From G963667975 sp963677395 (GTDB lineage Bacteria > Bacteroidota > Bacteroidia > Bacteroidales > G963667975), in contig OY781965.2 in NCBI GenBank assembly GCA_963677395.2, forward strand, positions 3,968,001-4,032,000: a DNA stretch of 64,000 nucleotides, in the 5' to 3' direction. Shown here piece by piece: positions 1-8,573 of the stretch. Both the position numbers and the translations under genes were made by a program. The notes below the pieces were generated by a model. It was not told the origin of the DNA, did no database searches, and worked only from the letters and a program-made list of their open reading frames with translations. Every line of letters begins with the position of its first letter. Position 1 is the first letter of the stretch.

Positions 1-839
1 ATTCCATTGTCACCTGTTTCTATAACTCCATAGGGAATACTATAACTCTTAATTGCAGTTACTATAGTGATATCATTCTTATTACTGATATGATAATCAT
101 AGACATCACGGTAGTCTTGCTCGATAATTATATCACAATTGGTCACGAAAAACGGAGTGGTAATTTTATCTTTCAATAACGAAACACTTCCTATCGTCCC
201 CAACGGTTTATCTTCTTTAAAGAAATTAATATTATATTTATGCGGAATATTATCAAGATAATACTTTATAATTTCGGCTTTGTAATTCACCGAAATATAA
301 AAACGAGAACAACCGATTGCTTCGAATTGATCCATAATTATTTCAATTATGGTTTTTTCGTCTAAAGGTATTAATGGTTTAGGGATCACATTCGTAAGCG
401 GTTGTAATCTTTGTCCTTTTCCACCCGCCATTACTACAACAGGTAAATCCAACTTTTTACGAGCATCAACAACCTCATTATCAGCAAACAAATCGTTCCA
501 AAAATAAACATCAATTAAATTGCCTTGTTTATCAACAACAGGTACACATTCGGCTCGTATAGCAAACATTTTACTCTTTATTTCTGCCAAAGTGTCGGAA
601 GGCAAACCATAAAGTTTATTACGATCGATAATATTTGAAATACTATCCGATAGAGCCACTTTCTTAATTATTGACCTTTGAATGTCGCCCAGAGTTAATA
701 TTCCAATAAATTTATTATCATCAAATACCATCAGCAATTTAATACCTTCGGTATCCATTTGCTTCATACATAAAAGCAATGTTGAATCAATCTCTACAAT
801 TCTGTTTTTAATTTTATCGAAAAGAGAAGCATCTATCAT
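1..839 (-). CDS. CBS-domain sugar-phosphate nucleotidyltransferase (3' end outside window)
   Basis: The frame opens at an ATG whose first base is 839 and stays open to the window edge, giving at least 279 codons. Residues about 1-115 look like a CBS pair (GILTLGDIQRS, then VPVVDKQGNLIDVYFWNDL). Residues about 134-150 carry the nucleotidyltransferase signature MAGGKGQRLQPLT, followed by KPLIPLDEKTIIE and, further on, the acceptor loop VTNCDIII. The family activates a sugar 1-phosphate with an NTP. The order CBS-then-NTase is that of PtmE of Campylobacter legionaminic acid synthesis, which makes GDP-glucosamine, but similar proteins occur in many LPS loci, so the substrate is open. It follows the epimerase gene by 11 bases and is the last gene of the surface-sugar operon seen here. 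Confidence 0.88.
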   Translation of the reverse strand, partial: MIDASLFDKIKNRIVEIDSTLLLCMKQMDTEGIKLLMVFDDNKFIGILTLGDIQRSIIKKVALSDSISNIIDRNKLYGLPSDTLAEIKSKMFAIRAECVPVVDKQGNLIDVYFWNDLFADNEVVDARKKLDLPVVVMAGGKGQRLQPLTNVIPKPLIPLDEKTIIEIIMDQFEAIGCSRFYISVNYKAEIIKYYLDNIPHKYNINFFKEDKPLGTIGSVSLLKDKITTPFFVTNCDIIIEQDYRDVYDYHISNKNDITIVTAIKSYSIPYGVIETGDNG

Positions 840-850
840 AATTCAAATTA

Positions 851-1714
851 TTAATCATCCAATGAATCATTCCACATCTTGGTAAAACCTTGCTCAAGGC
901 TAACTACTGGTTGCCAATGAAGCTTTGTCTTGATTTTCTCTATATCAGAATAGCAATCAAATACTTCATTTTTTCTTTCAATATTTTGATATAAAATTTC
1001 GACATCATTCTTTCCCGATATTTCAACAGCCTTCGTTACCAAGTCACCAACAGAAATCGAAACTCCTGTACCTAAATTAAATTTATCAAACTCAACATTT
1101 TCCAACTCTACACCTGCAATTATCCCGTCAACAACATCGGTTATGTAAATATAGTCGCGTTTGGGACGTGAATCCATCAAATTTACTTTACCCTCCTTGA
1201 TCTGACGTATAATTTTAGGCATCATAAATTCAGGATTCTGGCCTTTACCATAGATATTGAATGGTCGGAAAATTATAATCGGCACATTGAAATCCTTGTG
1301 ATAGCTTTCACAAAGCATTTCCCCTATCAACTTGCTATGAGCATAAGGATTGTGTGCAGAAAGAGTATGGTTTTCGTCCACCGGCAAATAGCTAGGTGTT
1401 CCGTATAGATATGATGAAATAAATATCATTTTTGCACCTTTATTTCGTGCCGACTCTAGTGCATTAAGCGTACCCATGAGGTTCGTTTCATAGAAATCTG
1501 CCGGCATAATGTAAGAATCTGGTACAAATGACCTTGCTGCCAAATGAATGATACAATCGTAATCAGGTAAGCTAGCAAATGTTTCAGCAGTAGTAATATC
1601 CATGCCCAAAGAAATATCTACCTCTATCACACTGTACTCTTTCACTCGCAATTTATTGCACAGAGCTTTTCCTACAAATCCTGCACTACCTGTAACGACA
1701 ATTGTTTTTCCCAT
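851..1714 (-). CDS. NAD-dependent nucleotide-sugar epimerase/dehydratase
   Basis: This is an extended short-chain dehydrogenase. The Rossmann motif GSAGFVGKAL lies close to the N-terminus, the catalytic pattern YAHSK (Tyr-x3-Lys) near the middle, and a sugar-specific C-terminal half ends in LHWQPVVSLEQGF, as in GalE/RfbB-like enzymes. I chose the ATG at 1714 because MGKTIVVTGSAG puts the nucleotide-binding strand at its usual place; the open frame extends to 1762 and would add 16 unlikely residues. Such enzymes epimerise, dehydrate or reduce an NDP-sugar in the cytoplasm. The substrate cannot be read from sequence. It sits between a GT2 gene and the CBS-nucleotidyltransferase, so it probably makes one of the O-antigen or capsule sugars. 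Confidence 0.85.
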   Translation of the reverse strand: MGKTIVVTGSAGFVGKALCNKLRVKEYSVIEVDISLGMDITTAETFASLPDYDCIIHLAARSFVPDSYIMPADFYETNLMGTLNALESARNKGAKMIFISSYLYGTPSYLPVDENHTLSAHNPYAHSKLIGEMLCESYHKDFNVPIIIFRPFNIYGKGQNPEFMMPKIIRQIKEGKVNLMDSRPKRDYIYITDVVDGIIAGVELENVEFDKFNLGTGVSISVGDLVTKAVEISGKNDVEILYQNIERKNEVFDCYSDIEKIKTKLHWQPVVSLEQGFTKMWNDSLDD

Positions 1715-1948
1715 TTTGTTTTTATATATTTTCGTAAGTATATTAAATAACATTCTCATCATCTCTCTTCTTTAACGGAAGAATTCAAAGAACTTAACTT
1801 TATGCTGCCGATAAAAGCTTAAATATCAAAAAAATAGTCATTTTCAAGAAATTTCAAAATTAGAATAGTGCAATTATCTTAAAGTAGTCGGAAAAATTTT
1901 AATTTACAAAACGACTTCCAACAGTAACCAATAATTTAACGCTATTCA

Positions 1949-2773
1949 CTAGCTACTTCTAAGTACTTTTTTCCAAAATATCCTTCGAACAGAACTCGGC
2001 ATTAATACTTCAATAATAATGCGAACTATCACATTAAATGCATATTGTGGTAATGAAATAATATGATGCTCCAGCATATATTTTTGAAGTCCAATTTCTC
2101 CCTTATAGTAAAGCATTCCTCCCCGTCTTGTATAAGTAGCATCAGTTACTCTCACATTCACTAGCACATCTTCTAAATTTTTAAATTTGCATCCATGCTC
2201 CATCATGCGAATCCAAAGATAGTAATCTTCATTCCATGTCCAATTCTGATAATGTCCCGAATCTATAATTGCTTTCTTACGCATCATTACCGCAACGTGA
2301 CTTAAGCCACAACGATATTTCATATACCTTTTAATTTTCGCATCCGTAAGAGGACACCATCGTTTCCCTACTATATTATCTTCTTCTCCGTAAAATTCTG
2401 CAATTACTCCTCCGACAACACTCAATTCATCATCAGCCTCAAAACACTTGATCTGCTTTTCAAAGCGATCAGGCAACGATATGTCATCCATATCCATCCT
2501 GGCGATCAATTCATGCGAGGAATTATCTACTGCTATTTGTAAAGCTTCACCAAAGAACACACTCCTTTCAAGCCAAATGGGTTTAATAATAGAATGAATC
2601 TGTTGAAGTTCTTTTATCTTATTCGCAACTTCTTCACCAACAGTACTATCAACAACAATGATAATTTCTGAAGGAGAAACTGTTTGGTTGATAACACTTA
2701 AAATTGCTTTTTCACATTCATCGGGCTTATCGCCTTTATAAGCAGACATACATACTGAAAAAGAGTTTTCCAT
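1949..2773 (-). CDS. Family 2 glycosyltransferase
   Basis: The protein has 274 residues with the GT-A fold signature of family 2: an N-terminal SVCMSAYKGDKPDECEKAIL segment, QTVSPSEIIIVVDS, and the metal-binding DMDDIS motif (DxD) near residue 93, followed by LPDRFEKQIKCF. The W-NEDYYLWIRMMEHG region resembles the catalytic ED motif near the C-terminal half. The enzyme should transfer a sugar from a nucleotide donor onto the growing lipid-linked repeat unit at the cytoplasmic membrane face. The C-terminal 40 residues are hydrophobic and basic and may anchor it to the membrane. It is the only clear glycosyltransferase in this part of the locus, so others probably lie to the left of the window. 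Acceptor and donor are unknown. Confidence 0.88.
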   Translation of the reverse strand: MENSFSVCMSAYKGDKPDECEKAILSVINQTVSPSEIIIVVDSTVGEEVANKIKELQQIHSIIKPIWLERSVFFGEALQIAVDNSSHELIARMDMDDISLPDRFEKQIKCFEADDELSVVGGVIAEFYGEEDNIVGKRWCPLTDAKIKRYMKYRCGLSHVAVMMRKKAIIDSGHYQNWTWNEDYYLWIRMMEHGCKFKNLEDVLVNVRVTDATYTRRGGMLYYKGEIGLQKYMLEHHIISLPQYAFNVIVRIIIEVLMPSSVRRIFWKKVLRSS

Positions 2774-3132
2774 ACTGTAAAAAATTATGAGTATAACATT
2801 TTTTATATTGCTATTTCAATCGACAACTATATCAACCTTATAAATAAATTCATTTAACATCTATTAATAAGTATTAGTAATTCAAGTAGTTTTTTAACAA
2901 AAGGACAGAAACCAGACTGGCTTTTTAAACTTGTCAGCGGTGAACAAAATTCGCCTCCCAGCACATGGAATTAATAAAGCAGGAGCGTATTTACATTACT
3001 CCAAAGAGTAGCAATTATCGCAATCTTGATGGTAAAAAGAAACAAAAAATATTTACAAACATTACCTCAGCCAAGACAGCTAAACCTGTTACAGATACTT
3101 TTCTCATGTATTGTCAGAAACAAACTCACATA
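2774..3132. other. Intergenic gap between GT2 and polymerase genes
   Basis: This is 359 bases without a supported gene. An open frame on the plus strand (2965-3201) runs into the 3' end of the polymerase gene, has no recognisable domain and is opposite to all its neighbours. Short translated stretches on both strands look as if they could be debris of an older gene, but I cannot name a family. Confidence 0.5.
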
Positions 3133-4422
3133 TCAAACTTGATTTTGATTTTTTTGCACAGGTATGTCCGGATTGGGCATATTAGAATCTCTCTTCCATG
3201 AATATAAATACGCAAAGTACAGATAGAGATAATATATCGGTAGTGTATAAAATGTTACAGAAGAGGGCTCAATAATCACATATAAAACCAAGAAATAAGC
3301 AAGAAATAAATATACCATAGTTGACTTTTTCTTCTTGCGAAACAACCTGATTGTTGTTCTGAAAAAGATGCTATAGTACATCAAAAAACCTATTAATCCA
3401 TAACATAAATACAACTCAAGATAATTATTATGAGAGTGAAAAATTTGAACATGAGTATTCAATCCAGAATGAGTTTCAAAATAGCCCAGTCCCCGCCCCC
3501 ATATTGGAGTTTCAGGAATCATTCCAATGGCAGTATTAAATAATTCCTTTCTGATATTAGTAGAGTTATCCCCAATATCAAACTTATTATCTTGCACAAT
3601 TCCAAGTGCATAAAACATTCCTTCCAAACGTTCTCCCGCAATGTTATATAATAATTCATTATTCAACAAAAGATAAATAAACAAACCTAATCCAATTGTT
3701 AATGGTAGTATATACTTAAAAAACGATCGGCGATTTTTAATTAAGATAAACACAATATAAAAAATAGGAAGACTAATAATTGCCCTTTTTGTTCCTGATA
3801 AAAGAATAAATAAAAATTGTATAAAAAATATAATTACATATAGTTTATTATATTTTTTTTCAAAAAATATCTTATACAAACTCAAGGATGAGATCATTAA
3901 TACAATTTGTGAAGTATAGTTTATGTTTGAAAGTACATTATCTGTCACACCTCCTAATCTCATATTTAATAATAAAACATCACCAATACTATAGTAAACA
4001 TAATAAAGAGAAATTACTACTGATGCAATAGATGCACTAAATACAAATACATCAAAGGCTCCCTCATACTCTAAATCACACAACCACAATATAATACACA
4101 ACACAATAACACATTGAGAAAGCATACTATAAACTGAAATCTCTTTATTTTGAGGTGCTAAAAAATAGTGAAATGTATAAAAAGAAAACAAAAGCAATAT
4201 CCAAATCAAAAATTTACGACTAAGCCTGACTCTCATAAATTTCCCAGGTGTTAATGTTTTTATCAATACATAAACTACTGTTATAATAAAAATGGCACTT
4301 ACAATTTCATAATATAATAATTGGTGAATTGTATTTTGATATACAGCATTAGAAAACAATAATAATCCAATTACTACAAAACGAAAAAAATCTAATATTT
4401 TAATATTCTTGAATAGCTCCAT
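3133..4422 (-). CDS. O-antigen polymerase/ligase-like membrane protein (Wzy family)
   Basis: The 429-residue protein is strongly hydrophobic, with about ten to twelve predicted membrane segments. A large loop near residues 270-340 contains the RxxxxxxxxxxIPETPIWGRGLGYFETH region, followed by HSHNNYLELYLCYGLIG. The pattern G-G-x-GxxxxxH then HN is the hallmark of the WaaL/Wzy superfamily (O-antigen ligase domain). It should join lipid-linked repeat units on the periplasmic side of the inner membrane, or ligate the polymer to lipid A-core. With a Wzx flippase immediately upstream (30-base gap), the polymerase role is the more likely one. Polymerase and ligase cannot be told apart by sequence alone. 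Confidence 0.85.
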   Translation of the reverse strand: MELFKNIKILDFFRFVVIGLLLFSNAVYQNTIHQLLYYEIVSAIFIITVVYVLIKTLTPGKFMRVRLSRKFLIWILLLFSFYTFHYFLAPQNKEISVYSMLSQCVIVLCIILWLCDLEYEGAFDVFVFSASIASVVISLYYVYYSIGDVLLLNMRLGGVTDNVLSNINYTSQIVLMISSLSLYKIFFEKKYNKLYVIIFFIQFLFILLSGTKRAIISLPIFYIVFILIKNRRSFFKYILPLTIGLGLFIYLLLNNELLYNIAGERLEGMFYALGIVQDNKFDIGDNSTNIRKELFNTAIGMIPETPIWGRGLGYFETHSGLNTHVQIFHSHNNYLELYLCYGLIGFLMYYSIFFRTTIRLFRKKKKSTMVYLFLAYFLVLYVIIEPSSVTFYTLPIYYLYLYFAYLYSWKRDSNMPNPDIPVQKNQNQV

Positions 4423-4452
4423 ATATACTAGGGTTTAAAAAACATTGCTCGT

Positions 4453-5910
4453 CTAAATATCAATAACTCCAGGATTATTAATTATTTTTTTTAACATTTT
4501 AAATATACTCTTAAGTGAATTAACATTCAAAATCACAAAGATTATACCCGGAATAAAAATAAACAGCTGCAAATCCATCAATATTATTACAAATGCAACA
4601 ACAAAAGGGATAATTAATTTTAATGGAAAACAGTTTCTTATCACTGATTTAATATTTCTTGACTGATTTAATTCTTTCATGCCAAAGAAGACTAATAAAT
4701 AAGAGTAAACCAAATAACTACACATAGTAGATATCACAACATAATTAAATTTCACATGAAACATTTCAACCAATGTAAATGCAATTAATATATTTAAAAT
4801 TAATACCAAAAAAGAATTTATTGCAATTGTTTTTTCGCGATTTCTTGCCATTAACAATGAAATATATCCAAATGAATTAGTGTACAATAATAACGTTAAT
4901 GCTATTAAATTAATAATAGACAGAGTGTTTGAGTATTTTGGAATAAAATACAACAGTATTGGAAAAAAGCACATTGCCAAATACATAAGTCCATGTGACA
5001 GTGAAACGTAATTATCACGTAAACTATTTATGGTAGCTTCTACCTGTTTAACATCGGGTGAATTTACCTTATCTAACAATTTAGGTGTAATCAGATAAGA
5101 AAATGCTTCAAGAAGCAATAGTACAGAATTCGCCAATGTATATGCAAAGGTGAAATATCCAAATTCCTCAACACTATAATATGCACTAATTATTGTTCGC
5201 GTAGAAAGTACAATCAGATAAAAACAACTACTATAAATAAAGAGAAAAAATCCTTTTGTTAAAATTTTCTTCGCATCACTGGTACTGTAATTTCCATCAA
5301 ATTGTATCCTTTTCCCTTTAATAAACATAAAAAGAGAAAATAGTTGACCTAAAATATAAGCACCTAACAAAACGTATAACAATACTCTATCCTTAGCAAA
5401 GAATAAAACAATAAATGTCAAGACAGGTACAATCGATTGAAATAACGCTATTTCAAATATCCTGCCTTTAACACGATAAATCTTTGAAAATAAATTATTA
5501 AAATATACTAAAATTGCTATAAAACAAACACCATAAAAAAAGTTTCCAACCTGATATTTGTTAAACCAGCTTATCCCCCAAATGTAGTAATATAAAGCTA
5601 AGGCAATTACAAATATTCCGAGCAATGCAATCAGAAAAACAGAAGTTGTCTCAATATTACGATTTTTAACAGTCTCATTCTTGTATTGAACAAGTAAAAC
5701 TGTAGTTGAATTAGGGATCCCCAAATTAAACAAATCAAAATATGTAATTAATAAGAGGATAAAACCCCAAATTCCAAAATAATACGGCCCCAGTTTAACT
5801 GCCAGAAACATTGAAGCAACAAACTGAATAAAGAAAACAAAATACCTTGAGATAATATATAAAGTAATTTTATTTAGGAATACTACTTTTAATCGCTTAA
5901 ACAAACTCAT
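4453..5910 (-). CDS. Wzx-type polysaccharide flippase
   Basis: The 485-residue protein has about twelve to fourteen hydrophobic segments and the layout of the MATE/PST oligosaccharide-export superfamily: an N-terminal basic stretch (LFKRLKVVFLNK), a first pair of helices ending in FGIWGFILLLITYFDLFNLG, and the LGIPNSTTVLLV region seen in Wzx proteins. It should flip the undecaprenyl-linked repeat unit across the inner membrane before polymerisation. It lies 21 bases after the PseI-like synthase gene and directly before the polymerase gene, the arrangement of a Wzx/Wzy-dependent pathway. Length and helix count are normal. No damage is seen. Confidence 0.88.
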   Translation of the reverse strand: MSLFKRLKVVFLNKITLYIISRYFVFFIQFVASMFLAVKLGPYYFGIWGFILLLITYFDLFNLGIPNSTTVLLVQYKNETVKNRNIETTSVFLIALLGIFVIALALYYYIWGISWFNKYQVGNFFYGVCFIAILVYFNNLFSKIYRVKGRIFEIALFQSIVPVLTFIVLFFAKDRVLLYVLLGAYILGQLFSLFMFIKGKRIQFDGNYSTSDAKKILTKGFFLFIYSSCFYLIVLSTRTIISAYYSVEEFGYFTFAYTLANSVLLLLEAFSYLITPKLLDKVNSPDVKQVEATINSLRDNYVSLSHGLMYLAMCFFPILLYFIPKYSNTLSIINLIALTLLLYTNSFGYISLLMARNREKTIAINSFLVLILNILIAFTLVEMFHVKFNYVVISTMCSYLVYSYLLVFFGMKELNQSRNIKSVIRNCFPLKLIIPFVVAFVIILMDLQLFIFIPGIIFVILNVNSLKSIFKMLKKIINNPGVIDI

Positions 5911-5931
5911 TAATATAATTTAAGTTATTTT

Positions 5932-6939
5932 TTACTCTTTAATATCATTCAGCTTTAATGGATTTCCCTTCCGTATGTCTGAGACTGCATGTTTCCCAAT
6001 TATTTCATTGTAATACATTGGATGCAACCCTGCAGCAGGTCTGACTGATTTAACATTATATTGAGTAAATAACTCTCCTGCTTTTATATCTGCACTTGCA
6101 AAAAGAGATCTCCGCCCTGTAACACCTCTGCCTTCTAAATCATACGAAATCTTACCAAGAGCTTTTTCTGTATCCCTGATTGCTTCTACCATTGCTTTAA
6201 ATTCGTCTTTATTTAATGAGAATGCAGAATCCAGCCCTCCTAAAGCACGATCAATAATAAAATGCTTTTCAACCACTGTAGCTCCTAAAGCCACTGCGGT
6301 AATAGGAATTATATTCGTCATGGAATGATCTGAGACACCAACATTTACACTAAATCTATCTTTCATATCGGAGATAGTCAAAAGATTTGCTTTCTCAATC
6401 GGAGCTGGATATTCTGTTGTACATTTTAACAAGGTAATATCATTATTGCCAACTTTTTTGCACGTATTAATCGCCAACTCAATATCCTCAATTGTTGCAA
6501 CTCCGGTAGAAATAATCATAGGCTTATTCTTTGAGGCAGCATATCCTATCAGATTAATATCTGTAATTTCTAAAGAAGCTATTTTATAAATTGGCATTTG
6601 CATTTCTTCCATAAAATCAACTCCTTCCATATCAAAAGGTGTTGAAAAACATATCAGACCTAAATCATTTGCAATTTTTTTCAATCTGGGTTGCCATTCA
6701 TAAGGCATAGATCCTTCTGTATATATATCATATAATGTCATCCCCTTCCATAAACCGCTTTCCCTCGGACCAAAATACTCATTATCAATATTTAGAGTTA
6801 ATGAATCGGGTTTATATGTCTGAAATTTCACGGCATCAGCTCCTGCTTCTGCCATTGCTTCGATGGTTTTCACCGCCAAATCAAAATTGTGATTATGATT
6901 TGCCGACATCTCAGCTATAATAAATACCTTATCTTTCAT
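5932..6939 (-). CDS. pseI: Pseudaminic acid synthase-like NeuB enzyme with SAF domain
   Basis: This is a 335-residue NeuB-family synthase. The TIM-barrel part has IIAEMSANHNHN at the start, AGADAVKFQTY, CFSTPFD, KIASLE, STGVAT, LLKCTTEYPAP, VGVSDHS and TVVEKHFIIDR, which include the metal and phosphoenolpyruvate ligands. The C-terminal SAF (antifreeze-like) lid runs from about residue 275 (RRSLFASADIKAGELFT) to the end. The G-L-DSAFSLNKDEFKAMV region and the C-terminal RPAAGLHPMYYNEIIGK are closest to PseI/LegI rather than sialic acid NeuB. The reaction condenses phosphoenolpyruvate with a 2,4-diacylamino-2,4,6-trideoxyhexose to a nonulosonic acid. Neighbouring pseB, pseC, pseG and a pseH-like gene support pseudaminic acid. 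Legionaminic acid is the alternative. Confidence 0.87.
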   Translation of the reverse strand: MKDKVFIIAEMSANHNHNFDLAVKTIEAMAEAGADAVKFQTYKPDSLTLNIDNEYFGPRESGLWKGMTLYDIYTEGSMPYEWQPRLKKIANDLGLICFSTPFDMEGVDFMEEMQMPIYKIASLEITDINLIGYAASKNKPMIISTGVATIEDIELAINTCKKVGNNDITLLKCTTEYPAPIEKANLLTISDMKDRFSVNVGVSDHSMTNIIPITAVALGATVVEKHFIIDRALGGLDSAFSLNKDEFKAMVEAIRDTEKALGKISYDLEGRGVTGRRSLFASADIKAGELFTQYNVKSVRPAAGLHPMYYNEIIGKHAVSDIRKGNPLKLNDIKE

Positions 6940-6941
6940 TT

Positions 6942-7568
6942 CTATTTGTTCAATATTTTTTCTTTATAGAGGCTATTTAAGTCTATTTTATTACTTCTTA
7001 TATATTTTGCAAATCTCAATATATCATTTGCACTTCCCTTAATTTTTTCAAAATCTTTCTTATTGGTCTCCATCAGAAAATAATCATCACCATCTACCGT
7101 TTTAACATTAATCACTTTCCCTCCAAAATAAGTAATTAACATAAATGATTTTATATTTTTCTTTTGCATTAACCCTCTCGTTATTTTTATATCTAAACTA
7201 TCGTGAATGAATAATTTAAAATAATAATAAAATTCAAAACCTGCTCCTGAATCAAGATACTCAGGATTTAAATAATAACCAGTTTCAGCGCTGTCCTCAT
7301 TCCGATTTATGGAAAATATATCCACAACTCCAACTGGTAAATCATCTTTAAATACTACCCAATAATATAAATCATCCCGATGAGATAAAGATCCTACAAA
7401 TTTCAAATGGTTTTCAAGCGAAATAGGTTCAGTATTGGTCATCCATTTTCTGATAGCCTCATTATTTCGCCACTCCAGCACCATCATTAACTCTTGTTCA
7501 CTTAGATTAATAAAGTTTTTAAAAGTATAATTGCCAACAATATATATTTTACATCTATCTATTATCAT
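6942..7568 (-). CDS. GNAT acyltransferase, PseH-like
   Basis: The 208-residue protein has the PseH pattern in its first half: LEWRNNEAIRKWMTN, then ISLENHLKFVGSL about 10 residues later, and a central DLPVGVVDIFSI strand. Its C-terminal third is less conserved than in textbook PseH. PseH transfers an acetyl group from acetyl-CoA to the 4-amino group of the UDP-linked sugar made by PseC. Here the acyl donor could instead be an acyl-ACP or acyl-CoA made by the genes at 15753-22528; that is inference. Its stop codon precedes the PseI start by only a few bases, and its ATG overlaps the stop of pseG (ATGA), so the three are translationally coupled. Confidence 0.72.
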   Translation of the reverse strand: MIIDRCKIYIVGNYTFKNFINLSEQELMMVLEWRNNEAIRKWMTNTEPISLENHLKFVGSLSHRDDLYYWVVFKDDLPVGVVDIFSINRNEDSAETGYYLNPEYLDSGAGFEFYYYFKLFIHDSLDIKITRGLMQKKNIKSFMLITYFGGKVINVKTVDGDDYFLMETNKKDFEKIKGSANDILRFAKYIRSNKIDLNSLYKEKILNK

Positions 7569-8539
7569 AATTCATTAAATACTTCATAATAACGTTTGGG
7601 AATAGCAGTTAAATCAGAAAAAGGAGAAATCAGATGATATTCGTTTTTGTGAATCAAGGCATTAAGAAGCTTATCTGTCATATTGGGATCAAGAAGACTC
7701 CCTATGCCGATAATATAATTTGATTTTTCAAGAATGTGATAAAAAGCATCTTGATTATCTACATAATAGCCTGCGATAACAGGGATGCGACAAGCCATTG
7801 CTTCAATACATACAGAACTTGACGAAAGAATAGCAAGATCATTTTGATCAAACAACAAAACAATTTCCTCTGCACTAAGATTCTTGTGCATTTGAACTTT
7901 TGATATACAATCAGATTCAATGGAGCCTTCGTAAACATCTCCTATAATAATATCTATCTTTTCAATAGAAGGTAGTCTACAAAGAATTTTTGTCACTTTA
8001 CCTGTAAAATTATGAAAATCTGTCCCGCCAAAGCAAACAACAACACGACGAATAGCAGATCCTGTTTTTATTTTGTTTTTATTTTCCAAAAATGGCCTTC
8101 TGAGCAATGCCCAATTAAGGCCTAAACAAAACTTCGTATATATTTCTGCAGAGAAGCTACTACTGTCCAAAGAACCTTGACTAATAATTATATCTGAAAC
8201 ATAATGCTTATCATTTCCACCCAAGCAAACAAGCTTGCAACCTTTTGTTTTAATACATATTTGATAATCAGTAGAATAAAACGAATTATCCAAAACAACA
8301 ATCTCATCACCGTTTAAATAGTTCAGAAAAACATCAAATTTTGTTTCATCAGAAGGCAATTCAACTAATTTACATATTCTCCCTACTTCATTTTTCTGAT
8401 ACTCAGTTGGCGATTGAGTAAAAAATGTACAGTCAAAAGTATCTTTAAGCATATCCGCAAGAGCCAAGCTGCGAACGAAGTGCCCATAACCTATTTGCTT
8501 GCTTGCATCTGTACGAAAAAATATTTTATTTTTTTTCAT
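7565..8539 (-). CDS. pseG: UDP-sugar hydrolase PseG
   Basis: The protein begins KIFFRTDASKQIGYGHFVRSLALAD, which holds the PseG signature with the catalytic histidine in GYGHFVR. Further on it has VVCFGGTD at the hinge of the GT-B fold and ILSSSSVCIEAMACRIPV in the nucleotide-binding C-terminal half. PseG removes UDP from UDP-2,4-diacylamino-2,4,6-trideoxy-L-altrose to free the sugar for PseI. I start at the ATG at 8539; a GTG two codons earlier (8545) is possible. Length (324 residues) is in the usual range. It lies between the cytidylyltransferase gene and the GNAT gene, as expected for a pseudaminate operon. Confidence 0.85.
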   Translation of the reverse strand: MKKNKIFFRTDASKQIGYGHFVRSLALADMLKDTFDCTFFTQSPTEYQKNEVGRICKLVELPSDETKFDVFLNYLNGDEIVVLDNSFYSTDYQICIKTKGCKLVCLGGNDKHYVSDIIISQGSLDSSSFSAEIYTKFCLGLNWALLRRPFLENKNKIKTGSAIRRVVVCFGGTDFHNFTGKVTKILCRLPSIEKIDIIIGDVYEGSIESDCISKVQMHKNLSAEEIVLLFDQNDLAILSSSSVCIEAMACRIPVIAGYYVDNQDAFYHILEKSNYIIGIGSLLDPNMTDKLLNALIHKNEYHLISPFSDLTAIPKRYYEVFNEL

Positions 8540-8573
8540 AGACACTGTTTTAAAGCAACACGCATGAATATTT

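Noticed and set aside
2965..3201. 78-codon plus-strand open frame between the GT2 and polymerase genes
   Set aside because: It runs into the 3' end of the polymerase gene on the other strand, matches no known domain and lacks a promoter box.
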